This document shows, in pieces, positions 46,868 to 55,115 of a DNA stretch of 64,000 nucleotides (position 1 is the stretch's first letter; each line of letters begins with the position of its first letter). The notes beneath the pieces were generated by a model. The model was not told where the DNA came from. It worked only from the letters and a program-made list of their open reading frames with translations, and ran no database searches. The position numbers were made by a program, and so were the translations under genes. Source of the DNA: an uncultured Bacteroidales bacterium (lineage in GTDB: Bacteria; Bacteroidota; Bacteroidia; Bacteroidales; P3). The DNA lies in contig ONBB01000007.1 in the NCBI GenBank assembly GCA_900315935.1, forward strand, positions 1-64,000, given 5' to 3'.

Positions 46868-46905
46868 TGGAAGGATATGGAACCATAAGCTTCCATATCC
46901 TTCCA
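46868..46905. terminator. Inverted repeat at the end of the HerA-like gene
   Basis: TGGAAGGATATGGAA (46868-46882) and TTCCATATCCTTCCA (46891-46905) are perfect inverted copies around CCATAAGC; they form the left part of repeat copy 3. Likely a terminator. Confidence 0.65.
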
Positions 46906-46965
46906 ATGCCCTAGTATTCCCCTAGAGAACCCCTACCATTCCCCTACCGGGTGGCAGGGGTTCTC
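46870..46965 (+). repeat. Dispersed intergenic repeat, copy 3
   Basis: The fullest copy: a palindrome around AAGCTT, then TTCCCCTAGAGAACCCCTAC-type units and CCGGGTGG at the right end, shared with 61567-61652. Confidence 0.8.
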
Positions 46966-47817
46966 TCAAAATGCGTAGGTGTAATTGAACCCCAGTGAGC
47001 CGACAAGGCCCTTCTCACGGGTGTACGCCTTGAGCCGTGTGCCTTCGGCATTGGCGTCGATGGCTTTGTTGTCGATACGGTCGGCCAGCAGGTAGAAAGT
47101 CAGCGTGCTGGCGCGTGTCATGCGGTAGTCGACGCCGAGGCACAGGCGCACGCGGTCGACATAGGTGCCGTCAAATCCGTCGAGGAACCAGCCCGCCTCG
47201 CCCTCGCTGCTGGTGGTGCCGGGGACGAGGTAGGTGCCGGTGGCGGCGTTGTAGTCGGCCGTAACGGTGGGGGCGCTGAAGGTGTTGCGCACCTCGATAT
47301 AGGCGTAGGGGGTCCAGCCGCGCGGCTGCCAGCCTTGGTACTTCACAGCCAGGCGGCTCTTCAGCCCCCAGGCGGTGGCGGGACTCTGGTATGTGTTGTA
47401 ACTGCCTGTGCGGTGGGTCGTTTGCAGGCGCTCTTTGAGCGAGATGTTCCACAGGTTCAGGTGCAGCGTGCCCGTGATGTCGGCCATCAGGCGGTGCCGT
47501 GCGCCCTTGAATTCCGAGTTCTTCGCGCTGTAAGGGTTGATGAGTGCATAGCCCAGTCCCAGCTTGACGTTGGGGTGCACCTTGTAGCTGACCGACAGCG
47601 TGTGCTGCAGTCGGTCGAAGCCGGTGAAGTTGTTGTCCAGACGCACCTCCTCCTCGAGGGTGATGTGCAGGCCGCGCATGAGGCGCTTGTCGAGGGTAAA
47701 GGAGAGACGGGCGCCCGCTTCCGGGTCGAGATCCACGTCGGTCTGTGCCGTGGCGGCCAGCGGAAGTGAGGATAGCGCGATGGCCAAGGCTATGTATTTT
47801 AGTGTATTGTGTTTCAT
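46966..47817 (-). CDS. DUF2490 family outer-membrane protein
   Basis: 283 residues with a signal peptide (ALAIALSSLPLAATAQ). The pattern of strands (GARLSFTLDKRLMRGLHITL, LQHTLSVSYKVHPNVKLGLG) and the C-terminal Phe (GFNYTYAF) match DUF2490 barrels, common in Bacteroidota and without a known function. It lies 19 bp downstream of the beta-helix lipoprotein gene on the same strand, so the two may be co-transcribed. Confidence 0.8.
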   Translation of the reverse strand: MKHNTLKYIALAIALSSLPLAATAQTDVDLDPEAGARLSFTLDKRLMRGLHITLEEEVRLDNNFTGFDRLQHTLSVSYKVHPNVKLGLGYALINPYSAKNSEFKGARHRLMADITGTLHLNLWNISLKERLQTTHRTGSYNTYQSPATAWGLKSRLAVKYQGWQPRGWTPYAYIEVRNTFSAPTVTADYNAATGTYLVPGTTSSEGEAGWFLDGFDGTYVDRVRLCLGVDYRMTRASTLTFYLLADRIDNKAIDANAEGTRLKAYTREKGLVGSLGFNYTYAF

Positions 47818-47836
47818 ATTCTGGAAGTGTCAGGGG

Positions 47837-49510
47837 TTATTTCCAGTGGCCGCCGCCACCGCCGCCGCCGTTGTACTGCGAGAGGTTGACGCTGCTGCCG
47901 TCCGACACCGTGGCGTCCACCTTGAGCATCCCTTCGAAAATTTCGGTGCCGCCCTCGACGGTGGGGTTCGAGAGCAGGGTGGGTTGCGCGCTGCCGGAGA
48001 GGATGAGGCTGTTGCCGCGCTCGGGGGTCTTGAAGACGTAGGTCTCCGAGCCTACGGTCATGGCGTACCACGCGTTCTTGCTCCACGACGACACCTGGTA
48101 GCAGGTCTGCGTCAGCGTTGCGCCGCGTTCCAGACCGCCCACGGCGATAAGCGTGCCACCCTCGACGTAGAGCTGCTTGCGCTGCTCGGTGTTGGCGTCG
48201 ATGGCCACCTCGGGGTTCCCCTTGGTGGTGATGGCGTAGACCAGGCCGCCGCGCAGGTAGCAGTTGCCGTTGGCGTCGATGCCGTCGTTGCCTGCCGAGT
48301 GGGCGTAGAGGCGGCCGCCGGTGATGGTGAAGTCGCCCTTCGAGTTGATGGCGTCGTCGGTGGCGGAATAGGCGTAGACGGTGCCGTCGCTGACGGTGAT
48401 GGTTCCTTTCGATTCGATGGCCTCGTTGTTGGAGCATTTGACCACAACGGAGCCGCCGCGGAAGACGATGTTGCCCTCGAAGCGTACCGCCTTGGCGGCA
48501 ATGGTGTCGGTGGCATTGGGATAGTTGGCGCCGGTGGCGGATACGTTGACAACGCCACCAGTGAAGGTGCCCGTGCCGGGGCTGATGATGCCCTTGCCGC
48601 CGCGGCCGCTGTTGGTGATGGTGAGCGTGCCGCCGTTCATGGCAAACGCTGTGCCGGCCCTGATGCCCGCGGTGCCGGAGTAGGTGGAGGTCTCGCTGTC
48701 GTAGCCTGCATCGCCGCTCACCGCGATGGTGGTCAGCCCACCGTCGAAGCGCACCAGGGTGTCGCTGCTGATGCCTTTGCAGAGGTTGGCCGAGGTGTTG
48801 ATGTCGAGCGTGCCGCCGGAGACCAGGACATAGTTCTTGCCACGGATGCCGTGGCCGGCGGTGGAGTTGGCATAAACCGTCGGGCCGTCGAGGATGTGCA
48901 CGTAGCTGTCCGAGGTGATGGCCGACTTGCCGGTGGCGTTGACGGTGAGGGTGCCGCTGCCGGCTATCAACAGCCCTCCTTCAGCAAAGAGGGCGGCCTT
49001 CTCGTCTTCCAGGGCGGGTGTGCCGGTGTAGGTGGTGCCGTCGGCCAGGGTGCTGCTGCCCGTCAGGACTATTTTGGCGAGTTTCCCCTTGCCGGGGTCG
49101 CCTTGGGGACCTTGGATATTGATGGCGGCGCCGGTGGGGTGGGTGATGCTCACGCCGTTGAGCACCAGGGCTTGCCCGTGGGCACTGTATACCTTCAGGT
49201 AGCCGTTCGCGGTGGAGCCCGAAAGTTGGTAGGCCACCTTGCTGCTGCCGCTGTTGGTGATGGTTACGCCATTGCCGCTGATGCTGGCGCTGATGCCGTT
49301 GCCGTCGCCACTGACGGTGGCGTTGCCACTGGGCGAAAAGACCACAGTTACCGTGCGGTCATACTCGGAAAGGTCCACCGCGGTGGTGGTGTCCACATCG
49401 ATACCGCCTGTACCTGTGCTGTCGGTGGTGTCCGTGGTGGCGATATTGTCCTTGGTGCAACCAATGAAAAACATTGGTAATGCAAATAGAATGAGATAGA
49501 TGCGTTTCAT
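47837..49510 (-). CDS. Lipoprotein with right-handed beta-helix (Cthe_2159-type carbohydrate-binding domain)
   Basis: 557 residues from the ATG at 49508-49510, giving a lipoprotein signal MKRIYLILFALPMFFIGC. After a Thr/Asp-rich linker come repeating beta-coil units with Asn/Gly turns (GISASISGNGVTITNSGSSK, NGVSITHPTGAAINIQG, HILDGPTVYANSTAGHGIRG, TVSDGTVYAYSATDDAINSK), the pattern of the Cthe_2159 family, which binds acidic polysaccharides such as pectin. The C-terminus ends in a Gly7 run (GGGGGGGHWK). It is likely exposed on the cell surface. The ligand is inferred from the family only. Confidence 0.8.
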   Translation of the reverse strand: MKRIYLILFALPMFFIGCTKDNIATTDTTDSTGTGGIDVDTTTAVDLSEYDRTVTVVFSPSGNATVSGDGNGISASISGNGVTITNSGSSKVAYQLSGSTANGYLKVYSAHGQALVLNGVSITHPTGAAINIQGPQGDPGKGKLAKIVLTGSSTLADGTTYTGTPALEDEKAALFAEGGLLIAGSGTLTVNATGKSAITSDSYVHILDGPTVYANSTAGHGIRGKNYVLVSGGTLDINTSANLCKGISSDTLVRFDGGLTTIAVSGDAGYDSETSTYSGTAGIRAGTAFAMNGGTLTITNSGRGGKGIISPGTGTFTGGVVNVSATGANYPNATDTIAAKAVRFEGNIVFRGGSVVVKCSNNEAIESKGTITVSDGTVYAYSATDDAINSKGDFTITGGRLYAHSAGNDGIDANGNCYLRGGLVYAITTKGNPEVAIDANTEQRKQLYVEGGTLIAVGGLERGATLTQTCYQVSSWSKNAWYAMTVGSETYVFKTPERGNSLILSGSAQPTLLSNPTVEGGTEIFEGMLKVDATVSDGSSVNLSQYNGGGGGGGHWK

Positions 49511-49532
49511 ATTTTTCAGATGTTTTGATATG

Positions 49533-49540
49533 CAAATATA
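49533..49540 (-). promoter_or_regulatory. -7 promoter element for the beta-helix lipoprotein
   Basis: TATATTTG on the minus strand followed by CA, 22 bp before the ATG; it fixes the start choice. Confidence 0.65.
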
Positions 49541-49615
49541 CATGTTTTTTCGTAGATGCCGATGAAGTTTTAGGATAATTAATCTTTTTTCTTTTGCCAT
49601 ATGGAATTTATTTTG

Positions 49616-49623
49616 TACTTTTG
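49616..49623 (+). promoter_or_regulatory. -7 promoter element for the hydrogenase regulator-hydG unit
   Basis: TACTTTTG, 40 bp before the ATG of the TM1266-type gene. Confidence 0.6.
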
Positions 49624-49663
49624 TCGCCGATAAACCAAGTCTAATCCAAAAGCCTAACACCTG

Positions 49664-49912
49664 ATGGAGAAGAGGATAGGAACAATAAGCATACTCATCA
49701 GCGACCGCCAGTGGGCGGACGAAATCAACCGCATTCTGTCGGATCACGCCGATATTATCCTCTGTCGGCAGGGTTTGCCGTTCAAGGACCGCTCCGTGGC
49801 GGTCATCTCGCTCATCGTGGAAGGCTCGGCCGACCGCATCAACGCCCTCACCGGCCGCCTCGGCCGCATGGCAGGGGTGGAATGCAAGGCCATCATGTCG
49901 AAGAACAATTAA
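49664..49912 (+). CDS. TM1266-type putative regulator of iron-only hydrogenase systems
   Basis: 82 residues: MEKRIGTISILISDRQWADE, then IILCRQGLPFKDRSVAVISL and a C-terminal helix-strand. The ferredoxin-like ACT/NikR-C fold and the length fit the TM1266 family, which is found next to [FeFe]-hydrogenase maturation genes. It lies 21 bp before hydG. The proposed regulatory role rests on association, not on biochemistry. Confidence 0.88.
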   Translation: MEKRIGTISILISDRQWADEINRILSDHADIILCRQGLPFKDRSVAVISLIVEGSADRINALTGRLGRMAGVECKAIMSKNN

Positions 49913-49933
49913 TCCTAAACATCCATAGCACAA

Positions 49934-51324
49934 TGAAACACACCAATTTCATAGACCGCGAGAAGCTGTACGGCATGCTGGAAAACAACACGCCCAGCGA
50001 CAGCGAACTGAACGACATCCTGAACAAGGCACGCCAGCTGAAGGGGCTGAACCTTGAGGATGTGGCCAAGCTGCTCTGCGTGGAGGACGAAGCCTCAATC
50101 GGCAAAATCCTCGACACGGCGCACTACTGCAAAGAGGAGATCTACGGCAAGCGCCTGGTGCTCTTCGCCCCCATCTACACGGGCAACGCCTGCGTGAACA
50201 ACTGCGTATACTGCGGTTTCCGCCGCGACAACAAGGCGCTCAAGCGCAAAATCCTTACCCTCGACGAGATTGAGAACGAGACGCTCCACCTGCTGCGCAT
50301 GGGGCACAAGCGCGCCCTGCTCATCTGTGGCGAGAGCCCCCGCAACGATGCCGACTACATGGTGGAGGCTATCCGCCGCACCTATGCCGCCAAGGACGAG
50401 AAGGGTAGCACCATACGCCGCATCAATGTCGAGCTGGCGCCCATGAGCGTGGAGGACTTCGCCAAACTGAAGGCCGAGCGCATCGGCACCTATGTCTGCT
50501 TCCAGGAGACCTACGACGAGGTGGAGTACCGCAAGTTCCACCCCGCCGGCACCCCCAAGGGCGACTACCTCAACCGCCTTACCGTCATGGACCGCGCCAT
50601 GGAGGGCGGCATCGACGACGTGGGCCTCGGCGTGCTGTTCGGCCTGGTGGACTACCGATTCGAGATACTGGCCATCATGGAGCATGCGCGCCACCTGGAG
50701 GAGGACTTCGGCTGCGGCCCCCACACCGTCTCCTTCCCACGCATCGAGCCTGCCGAGGGCACTCCTTTCTCCCTGCCGGAGAACATACCCCACCCCGTCT
50801 CCGACAAGGACTTCATGAAGATTGTGGCCATCATCCGCATCGCCATGCCCTACACGGGTATAATAATAAGTACGCGCGAGCAACCCGCCATGCGCGACCA
50901 GCTCATCAAGTACGGTGCCAGCCAGCTCAGCGCCGCCAGCGAAACCAATCCGGGCGGCTACGAGGAGGAGAACACCGGCGCACAGTTCACCCTGGGCGAC
51001 CACCGCTCGCTGGATGAGGTGATCAGTGTGATGATCGACGGAGGCTACATCCCCAGCTTCTGCACCGGTTGCTACCGCAAGGGGCGCGTGGGTGCCGACT
51101 TCATGGACCTGGCCAAGCCCGGCCTCATCAAGGAGTACTGCAAGCCCAACGCCATGTTCACCTTCCGCGAGTACCTCGAGGACTACGCCAGCCCCGCCAC
51201 CAAGGAGAAGGGTCTGCGCCTGCTGAAGGAGCTGACCCAGACATTTTCGAAGGAAGAGCTCAAAAAGCGTGTCGAAGGCAACCTGTGCAAGATAGGCGAC
51301 GGGCAGCGGGATCTCTACTTCTAG
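49934..51324 (+). CDS. hydG: [FeFe]-hydrogenase maturase HydG (tyrosine lyase, radical SAM)
   Basis: 463 residues. HydG splits tyrosine to make CO and cyanide for the hydrogenase H-cluster. The radical-SAM cluster is CVNNCVYC (Cys87, Cys91, Cys94), and the second auxiliary cluster is held by CTGC near residue 376 with a further Cys about 22 residues on (IKEYCKP). The N-terminal and barrel regions (NVELAPMSVEDFAKL, CFQETYDEVEYRKFHP) are typical. Only HydG and the TM1266 protein are here; hydE, hydF and the hydrogenase itself are not in the window. Confidence 0.96.
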
Positions 51325-51388
51325 GCGATTCGGGCGCTGATTTTTCCGTTTCGGAACGAAAACGGGATGCCGAGACATAAAAAGGTTG

Positions 51389-51396
51389 TATTTTTG
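51389..51396 (+). promoter_or_regulatory. -7 promoter element of the candidate small RNA
   Basis: TATTTTTG followed by CA, 65 bp after the hydG stop. The only downstream feature before the next terminator is a gene-free stretch of about 100 bp. Confidence 0.55.
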
Positions 51397-51401
51397 CAAT
51401 C

Positions 51402-51499
51402 GAAATGCAGCCAGAACTGCTAGGAAAAAATTAAGTTTTCATGGTTTTGATACGGGACAGGGGTTTCCACTAGTGGGAACCCCCTCCTGTTTTTTTTAT
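51402..51499 (+). ncRNA. Candidate small RNA between hydG and an OMP gene
   Basis: A TAnnTTTG promoter (51389-51396) and a strong terminator (51457-51499) frame about 95 nt with no plausible reading frame. The transcript would start near 51402 and end at the T-run. The boundaries are approximate, and no known RNA family is recognised. Confidence 0.4.
51457..51499 (+). terminator. Rho-independent terminator
   Basis: GGGGTTTCCAC / GTGGGAACCCC (51460-51470 and 51473-51483), flanked by ACAG and CTCCTGT, then eight T residues. Confidence 0.88.
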
Positions 51500-51619
51500 T
51501 TTTAACATTTTAGTTAAAAAGCCTTAAAATACTAGAGTTTTGAGGGGTCGAAATAGGTCTTTCAGACAGATAATTAGACACTTTGGAAAGAAAAATTTGG
51601 CTAGTTTTGAAAAAGGTCG

Positions 51620-51627
51620 TACTTTTG
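51620..51627 (+). promoter_or_regulatory. -7 promoter element for the OMP at 51669
   Basis: TACTTTTG followed by CA, 41 bp before the ATG. Confidence 0.65.
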
Positions 51628-51668
51628 CACCGTCAAATGACAAATGTTTAACCTAAAAAAACACATTT

Positions 51669-52418
51669 ATGAAAAAAGCATTTATGTTTGTTGCTCTTGC
51701 AGCATTTACAATCGGTGCCGGCGCACAAGACGAGAAATGGTACGGTTCCAAAGAAGGCGGATTTGCCATGACTTTCAACGCCAACCCCGTCCTCAACTAC
51801 GTTGGAAACATGTTCAACGGCACCACGAACAACTCATTTTCAGCGTTCGAAGGCGTTGACAGCGACGACCTTTTCGGAGGTGTCACCATCTCAGGAAAGT
51901 ATTTCCTCAAAAACAACATTGCCGCTGTTGCAGGCTTTGGCTTCAACAACAACTACAATGTGAGTAACAACTACTCCAACCCCACCGACCGTGAGACTCT
52001 CACCTCTTTTGCCCGCACTTCTACCACGGCCTTCATGGCTTTGGTGGGTTGCGAATATCGCCTGCAGGCAGGCAGACGCTTGCAGCCTATCTTTGGTGCC
52101 AACCTGGTTTATGTCCACACCAATTCCTGGAACTATAGAGAATCGACAGAAGGCTCTACCGATGGCGACTACACCTATTATGGTGCCCCTGCCAACAAGA
52201 TTGGACTGATGCTGAATGCTGGTGTTGAATACTTTATCTGCACACAGATTTCCGTCGGCGCAAATCTTGATTTTGCCATCGCCAAGACCTGGTTCCGCAA
52301 TTCTGTTGACAACAAACCCGACCCCCTCGAGACTAACTATTCAAGAGTCGCCGGCAGAGAGACCTTCATCAGCACCGGCAACTTTGGCGCCAACATCACC
52401 CTAAACTTCTACTTCTAA
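51669..52418 (+). CDS. Outer-membrane beta-barrel protein
   Basis: 249 residues with signal peptide MKKAFMFVALAAFTIGAGAQ. Alternating strands (TISGKYFLKNNIAAVAGFGF, LMALVGCEYRLQAGRRLQPI-like) and a C-terminal Phe (ANITLNFYF) mark a BAM-inserted barrel of about eight to ten strands. It is less GC-rich than its neighbours and uses more A/T-ending codons, which can mean high expression or recent arrival. Function unknown. Confidence 0.82.
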   Translation: MKKAFMFVALAAFTIGAGAQDEKWYGSKEGGFAMTFNANPVLNYVGNMFNGTTNNSFSAFEGVDSDDLFGGVTISGKYFLKNNIAAVAGFGFNNNYNVSNNYSNPTDRETLTSFARTSTTAFMALVGCEYRLQAGRRLQPIFGANLVYVHTNSWNYRESTEGSTDGDYTYYGAPANKIGLMLNAGVEYFICTQISVGANLDFAIAKTWFRNSVDNKPDPLETNYSRVAGRETFISTGNFGANITLNFYF

Positions 52419-52443
52419 AGCATCCCCTCACTCCCAAATAAAG

Positions 52444-52479
52444 ACGAGAGACATTCACGCAATGTCTCTCATCTTTTTT
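52444..52479 (+). terminator. Terminator of the OMP gene
   Basis: GAGAGACATT / AATGTCTCTC (52446-52455 and 52461-52470), then ATCTTTTTT. Confidence 0.9.
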
Positions 52480-52539
52480 GTATCATGCAACTTCAGCCAC
52501 AGCTTCAACTACGCTTTCTAACGTTTGAAACTTCATAAA

Positions 52540-52580
52540 ACAGGAGCGGTTCCCAGATGGGAGCCGGTTCTGTTTTTTTT
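52540..52580. terminator. Second hairpin, shared with the convergent luxS gene
   Basis: CGGTTCCC / GGGAGCCG with loop AGAT (52547-52566), flanked by ACAGG and CTGT, then nine T residues on the plus strand. On the minus strand it lies at the very end of luxS and could end that transcript too. Confidence 0.75.
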
Positions 52581-53074
52581 TATGCGTCGGCGAACACCTT
52601 GCCGTCGGCGAGGGTTACCTGCAGCTTGGTGTACTCGCTGTGGAAATCGTTGCGCAGGCGGTCCAGGTAGCGGCGCGCCTCCCAGTGGCACATGGGCAGG
52701 TCGTGCAGGAGGCAGTTGCCGCAGGTTTCGGGCGTGGTGGCCGGCACCTCGGTCTGGGCGAGCACCCACTCGAGGCACTCCATTGTCAGCGCCCGCATGC
52801 GCTCCGCGTCGTAGCTGCCGGTCATGATGACGTACATGCCGGTGAGGCAGCCCATGGGGCCTACGTATACCACATCGTCTTTGGCCTGCGAGTTACGGAA
52901 CCAGGTGGCCATCAGGTGCTCCAGGCTGTGCATGGCCGCCGGTGCCACGGCGGGCTCGCGGTTGGGCTCGGTGATCCGGAGGTCGAAGGTGGTGAAGCCG
53001 CGGTCGATGCGCGAGACGTAGATGCCGGGCTTGAGGCGGGTATGGTCGATGGTGAAACTTTGGATGACTTCCAT
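52580..53074 (-). CDS. luxS: S-ribosylhomocysteine lyase LuxS
   Basis: 164 residues. LuxS cleaves S-ribosylhomocysteine to homocysteine and the precursor of autoinducer-2. The metal site is HSLEH (His49, His53) and the Cys of CGNC (about 118-121); MGCLTGMYVI (about 74-83) carries the catalytic Cys. It lies 12 bp after the nucleosidase gene, so the two consecutive steps of SAH recycling form one operon. Confidence 0.97.
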   Translation of the reverse strand: MEVIQSFTIDHTRLKPGIYVSRIDRGFTTFDLRITEPNREPAVAPAAMHSLEHLMATWFRNSQAKDDVVYVGPMGCLTGMYVIMTGSYDAERMRALTMECLEWVLAQTEVPATTPETCGNCLLHDLPMCHWEARRYLDRLRNDFHSEYTKLQVTLADGKVFADA

Positions 53075-53086
53075 TGCGAATCGGGT

Positions 53087-53758
53087 TTAGAGGGTTTCGA
53101 GGTATTTCTTGACGAAGTGGAACGAGCGGTCGCACATCGAGGCGAGGAACTGGTCCCACTGCAGCTGGTGGTCGGGGGTGCGGCCAGGGGTGTCGCTGAT
53201 GACGCGCAGCGAGAGGAAGGGCACGCCGAGCAGGTGGCAGGTATGGGCGATGGCGGCGCTCTCCATGTCGCAGGCCAGGCCGTCGACGAAGTTGCGTTTG
53301 ATGCCGTTGAGTGCCTCGCGGTCGGTGATGAACTGGTCGCCGGTGCAGATAAGGCCGGTGCGGAGCGAGGACTGGGAGGCGAGGAGGCGTTGTGTTTCGA
53401 GTGCATGGTCGAGCAGGCGCGGGTCGGCGTCGAAGCGTGCGGGCAGCCCCTGCACCTGGCCGCGACTGCAGCCGAGGCCGGTGCCGCAGTCGACATCGTG
53501 GTAGACGCACTGCGTGGCGGCCAGCACGTCCATGACGTTCACCTGTGGGTCGATGCCGCCGGCCAGGCCGGTGCTGAGGACGGCGTCGGGGTGGTGCTGC
53601 TGCACGAGGCGCATGGTGCCCACGGCGGCGTTGACCTTGCCGATGCCGCACTGCCAGAGGACTATCTCGTTGGCGCCCAGCATGCCGCTGTCGCCGCCCA
53701 GGGCATCGCGCATCTGGCGGTACTCGATGTCCATCGCTATGATGACTCCTATCTTCAT
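53087..53758 (-). CDS. mtnN: 5'-methylthioadenosine/S-adenosylhomocysteine nucleosidase
   Basis: 223 residues. It removes adenine from SAH and MTA, supplying S-ribosylhomocysteine to LuxS. Family features are MKIGVIIAMDIEYRQM, the GLAGGIDPQVNVMDVL loop, CTGDQFI, and the ACDMESAAIAHTCHLLGVPF segment with the conserved Met-Glu pair and FLSLRVISDT with the catalytic Asp. It has its own promoter and leads the mtnN-luxS operon. The heavy demand for SAH removal fits a strain with four extra SAM-dependent DNA methyltransferases, although the pair is common without them. Confidence 0.95.
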   Translation of the reverse strand: MKIGVIIAMDIEYRQMRDALGGDSGMLGANEIVLWQCGIGKVNAAVGTMRLVQQHHPDAVLSTGLAGGIDPQVNVMDVLAATQCVYHDVDCGTGLGCSRGQVQGLPARFDADPRLLDHALETQRLLASQSSLRTGLICTGDQFITDREALNGIKRNFVDGLACDMESAAIAHTCHLLGVPFLSLRVISDTPGRTPDHQLQWDQFLASMCDRSFHFVKKYLETL

Positions 53759-53775
53759 GGGTGTTAAGTTTTTTG

Positions 53776-53783
53776 CAAAAGTA
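53776..53783 (-). promoter_or_regulatory. -7 promoter element for mtnN-luxS
   Basis: TACTTTTG on the minus strand followed by CA, 17 bp before the start codon. Confidence 0.65.
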
Positions 53784-53879
53784 CAAAAAAAATGTCATTT
53801 GTGCCCCGCAGGGAAAATATTTTCACCTAACGTGCGTTATAAGAAGAAATTACATAAGAAACAAAACTGACTTCCGACG

Positions 53880-55115
53880 ATGAAACGCTGGCTCCGAGTG
53901 ATAATCATATCCGTCTTTGCGGTGGCGGCGGTGAGCCTGGTGGTGATACAGTTCTACCAGATGCGCCGCACCTTTTCCATCAACGACAATATGTTCAACG
54001 TGGGCGTAAACAATGCCATGGACGCTGTAATCAAGCAGTTGAATGGCGAGGTGATGCAGACGGCCACACACCGTCCCTCGGTGTTCAACTACCGCGAGTT
54101 GGACTCGCTGATTGTCGAGGAGTTGCTGCTCAACGGCATCGACATACACCCCGCCGTGGGCCTCTACGACGGCAGCCAGCGGTCGTTTCTTTACAGCTCG
54201 GACGCCCAGATGGAGGAGCGCCTCGAGGAGTCGCCCTACCGCTACTCGTTCCACCCGATAGGCATCGTGTCGAGCAACCAGCTCTTTATCATGCTTTACT
54301 TCCCCAGCGCCGAACTCTTCCTGCAGCGCCACTCCAATATGTATGCCTATATGAGCTGGGTGCTGATACTGGTGGTGGCGGCCATGTTCTTCATTACCCT
54401 CCGCGCCTTTGCCAACCAGCGCAAACTGGACATGATGAAGACCGAGTTCATCAACAACATGACGCACGAAATCAAGACCCCGATATCCACCATCGGCCTG
54501 GCGTGCGAGATGTTGAGCGACGAGAGCGTGGCGCAGGACTCCATGTCGCGCGCCAGCTTCATCGAGATTGTCAACGACGAGAACCAGCGCATGCGGGTGC
54601 TGGTGGAGACGATGCTGCAGAGCGCCAAGATGTCGAACAAGAACTTCAAACTCAGCCCCAAAGAGGTGGATGCACACGAGATTATACACCGTGTGGCGGC
54701 CAGTTTCCGGCTGACGCTGGCCAATCGCGGCGGACACATCGATAAGCACCTCAACGCCGAGCCCCCGACGCTGGTGGCCGACGAGCTGCACCTGACCAAT
54801 ATGATTTACAACCTGGTGGACAACGGTATCAAGTATTCCAACGGTGCACCGCACATAGAGATCAGCACCTTGCGTGAGGGGAGCCGTTTTGTCATCAGCG
54901 TGCAGGACCACGGCGTGGGTATCGCCAAGGAGGACCAGAAGCACATCTTCGACAAGTTCTACCGCGTCTCCACGGGCAATGTGCACGACGTGAAGGGGTT
55001 CGGCATCGGGCTTAACTACGTAGCGAGCGTGGTGCGGTTGCACCACGCTCACATCAAGGTAGAGAGTGAACCCGGCAAGGGGTCCACGTTTACAGTTACT
55101 TTTACTTTACGATAA
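53880..55115 (+). CDS. Membrane sensor histidine kinase, orphan
   Basis: 411 residues. Two membrane helices (about 6-25 and 158-175) enclose a periplasmic sensor of about 130 residues. The HisKA domain has FINNMTHEIKTPISTIG with His196; the ATPase domain has NMIYNLVDNGIKYS (N-box), DHGVGIAKEDQKHIFDKF (G1/F) and GFGIGLNYV (G2). Bacteroidota usually pair this type with a neighbouring response regulator of the OmpR class, but none is next to it. It is convergent with the C10 peptidase gene, overlapping it by 14 bp. The signal sensed is unknown. Confidence 0.93.
   Translation: MKRWLRVIIISVFAVAAVSLVVIQFYQMRRTFSINDNMFNVGVNNAMDAVIKQLNGEVMQTATHRPSVFNYRELDSLIVEELLLNGIDIHPAVGLYDGSQRSFLYSSDAQMEERLEESPYRYSFHPIGIVSSNQLFIMLYFPSAELFLQRHSNMYAYMSWVLILVVAAMFFITLRAFANQRKLDMMKTEFINNMTHEIKTPISTIGLACEMLSDESVAQDSMSRASFIEIVNDENQRMRVLVETMLQSAKMSNKNFKLSPKEVDAHEIIHRVAASFRLTLANRGGHIDKHLNAEPPTLVADELHLTNMIYNLVDNGIKYSNGAPHIEISTLREGSRFVISVQDHGVGIAKEDQKHIFDKFYRVSTGNVHDVKGFGIGLNYVASVVRLHHAHIKVESEPGKGSTFTVTFTLR

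Larger units (their letters stand above)
51325..51668. other. Intergenic region with candidate small RNA and the next promoter
   Basis: No protein gene is seen in these 344 bp. It contains a promoter at 51389, a terminator at 51457-51499, an AT-rich stretch, and a second promoter at 51620 for the outer-membrane protein. Confidence 0.7.

Noticed and set aside
51389-51499. Riboswitch or leader for the OMP gene at 51669
   Set aside because: The terminator lies upstream of a separate, clear promoter for that gene (51620), so the structure is not part of its leader unless transcription reads through; no known riboswitch consensus was recognised.
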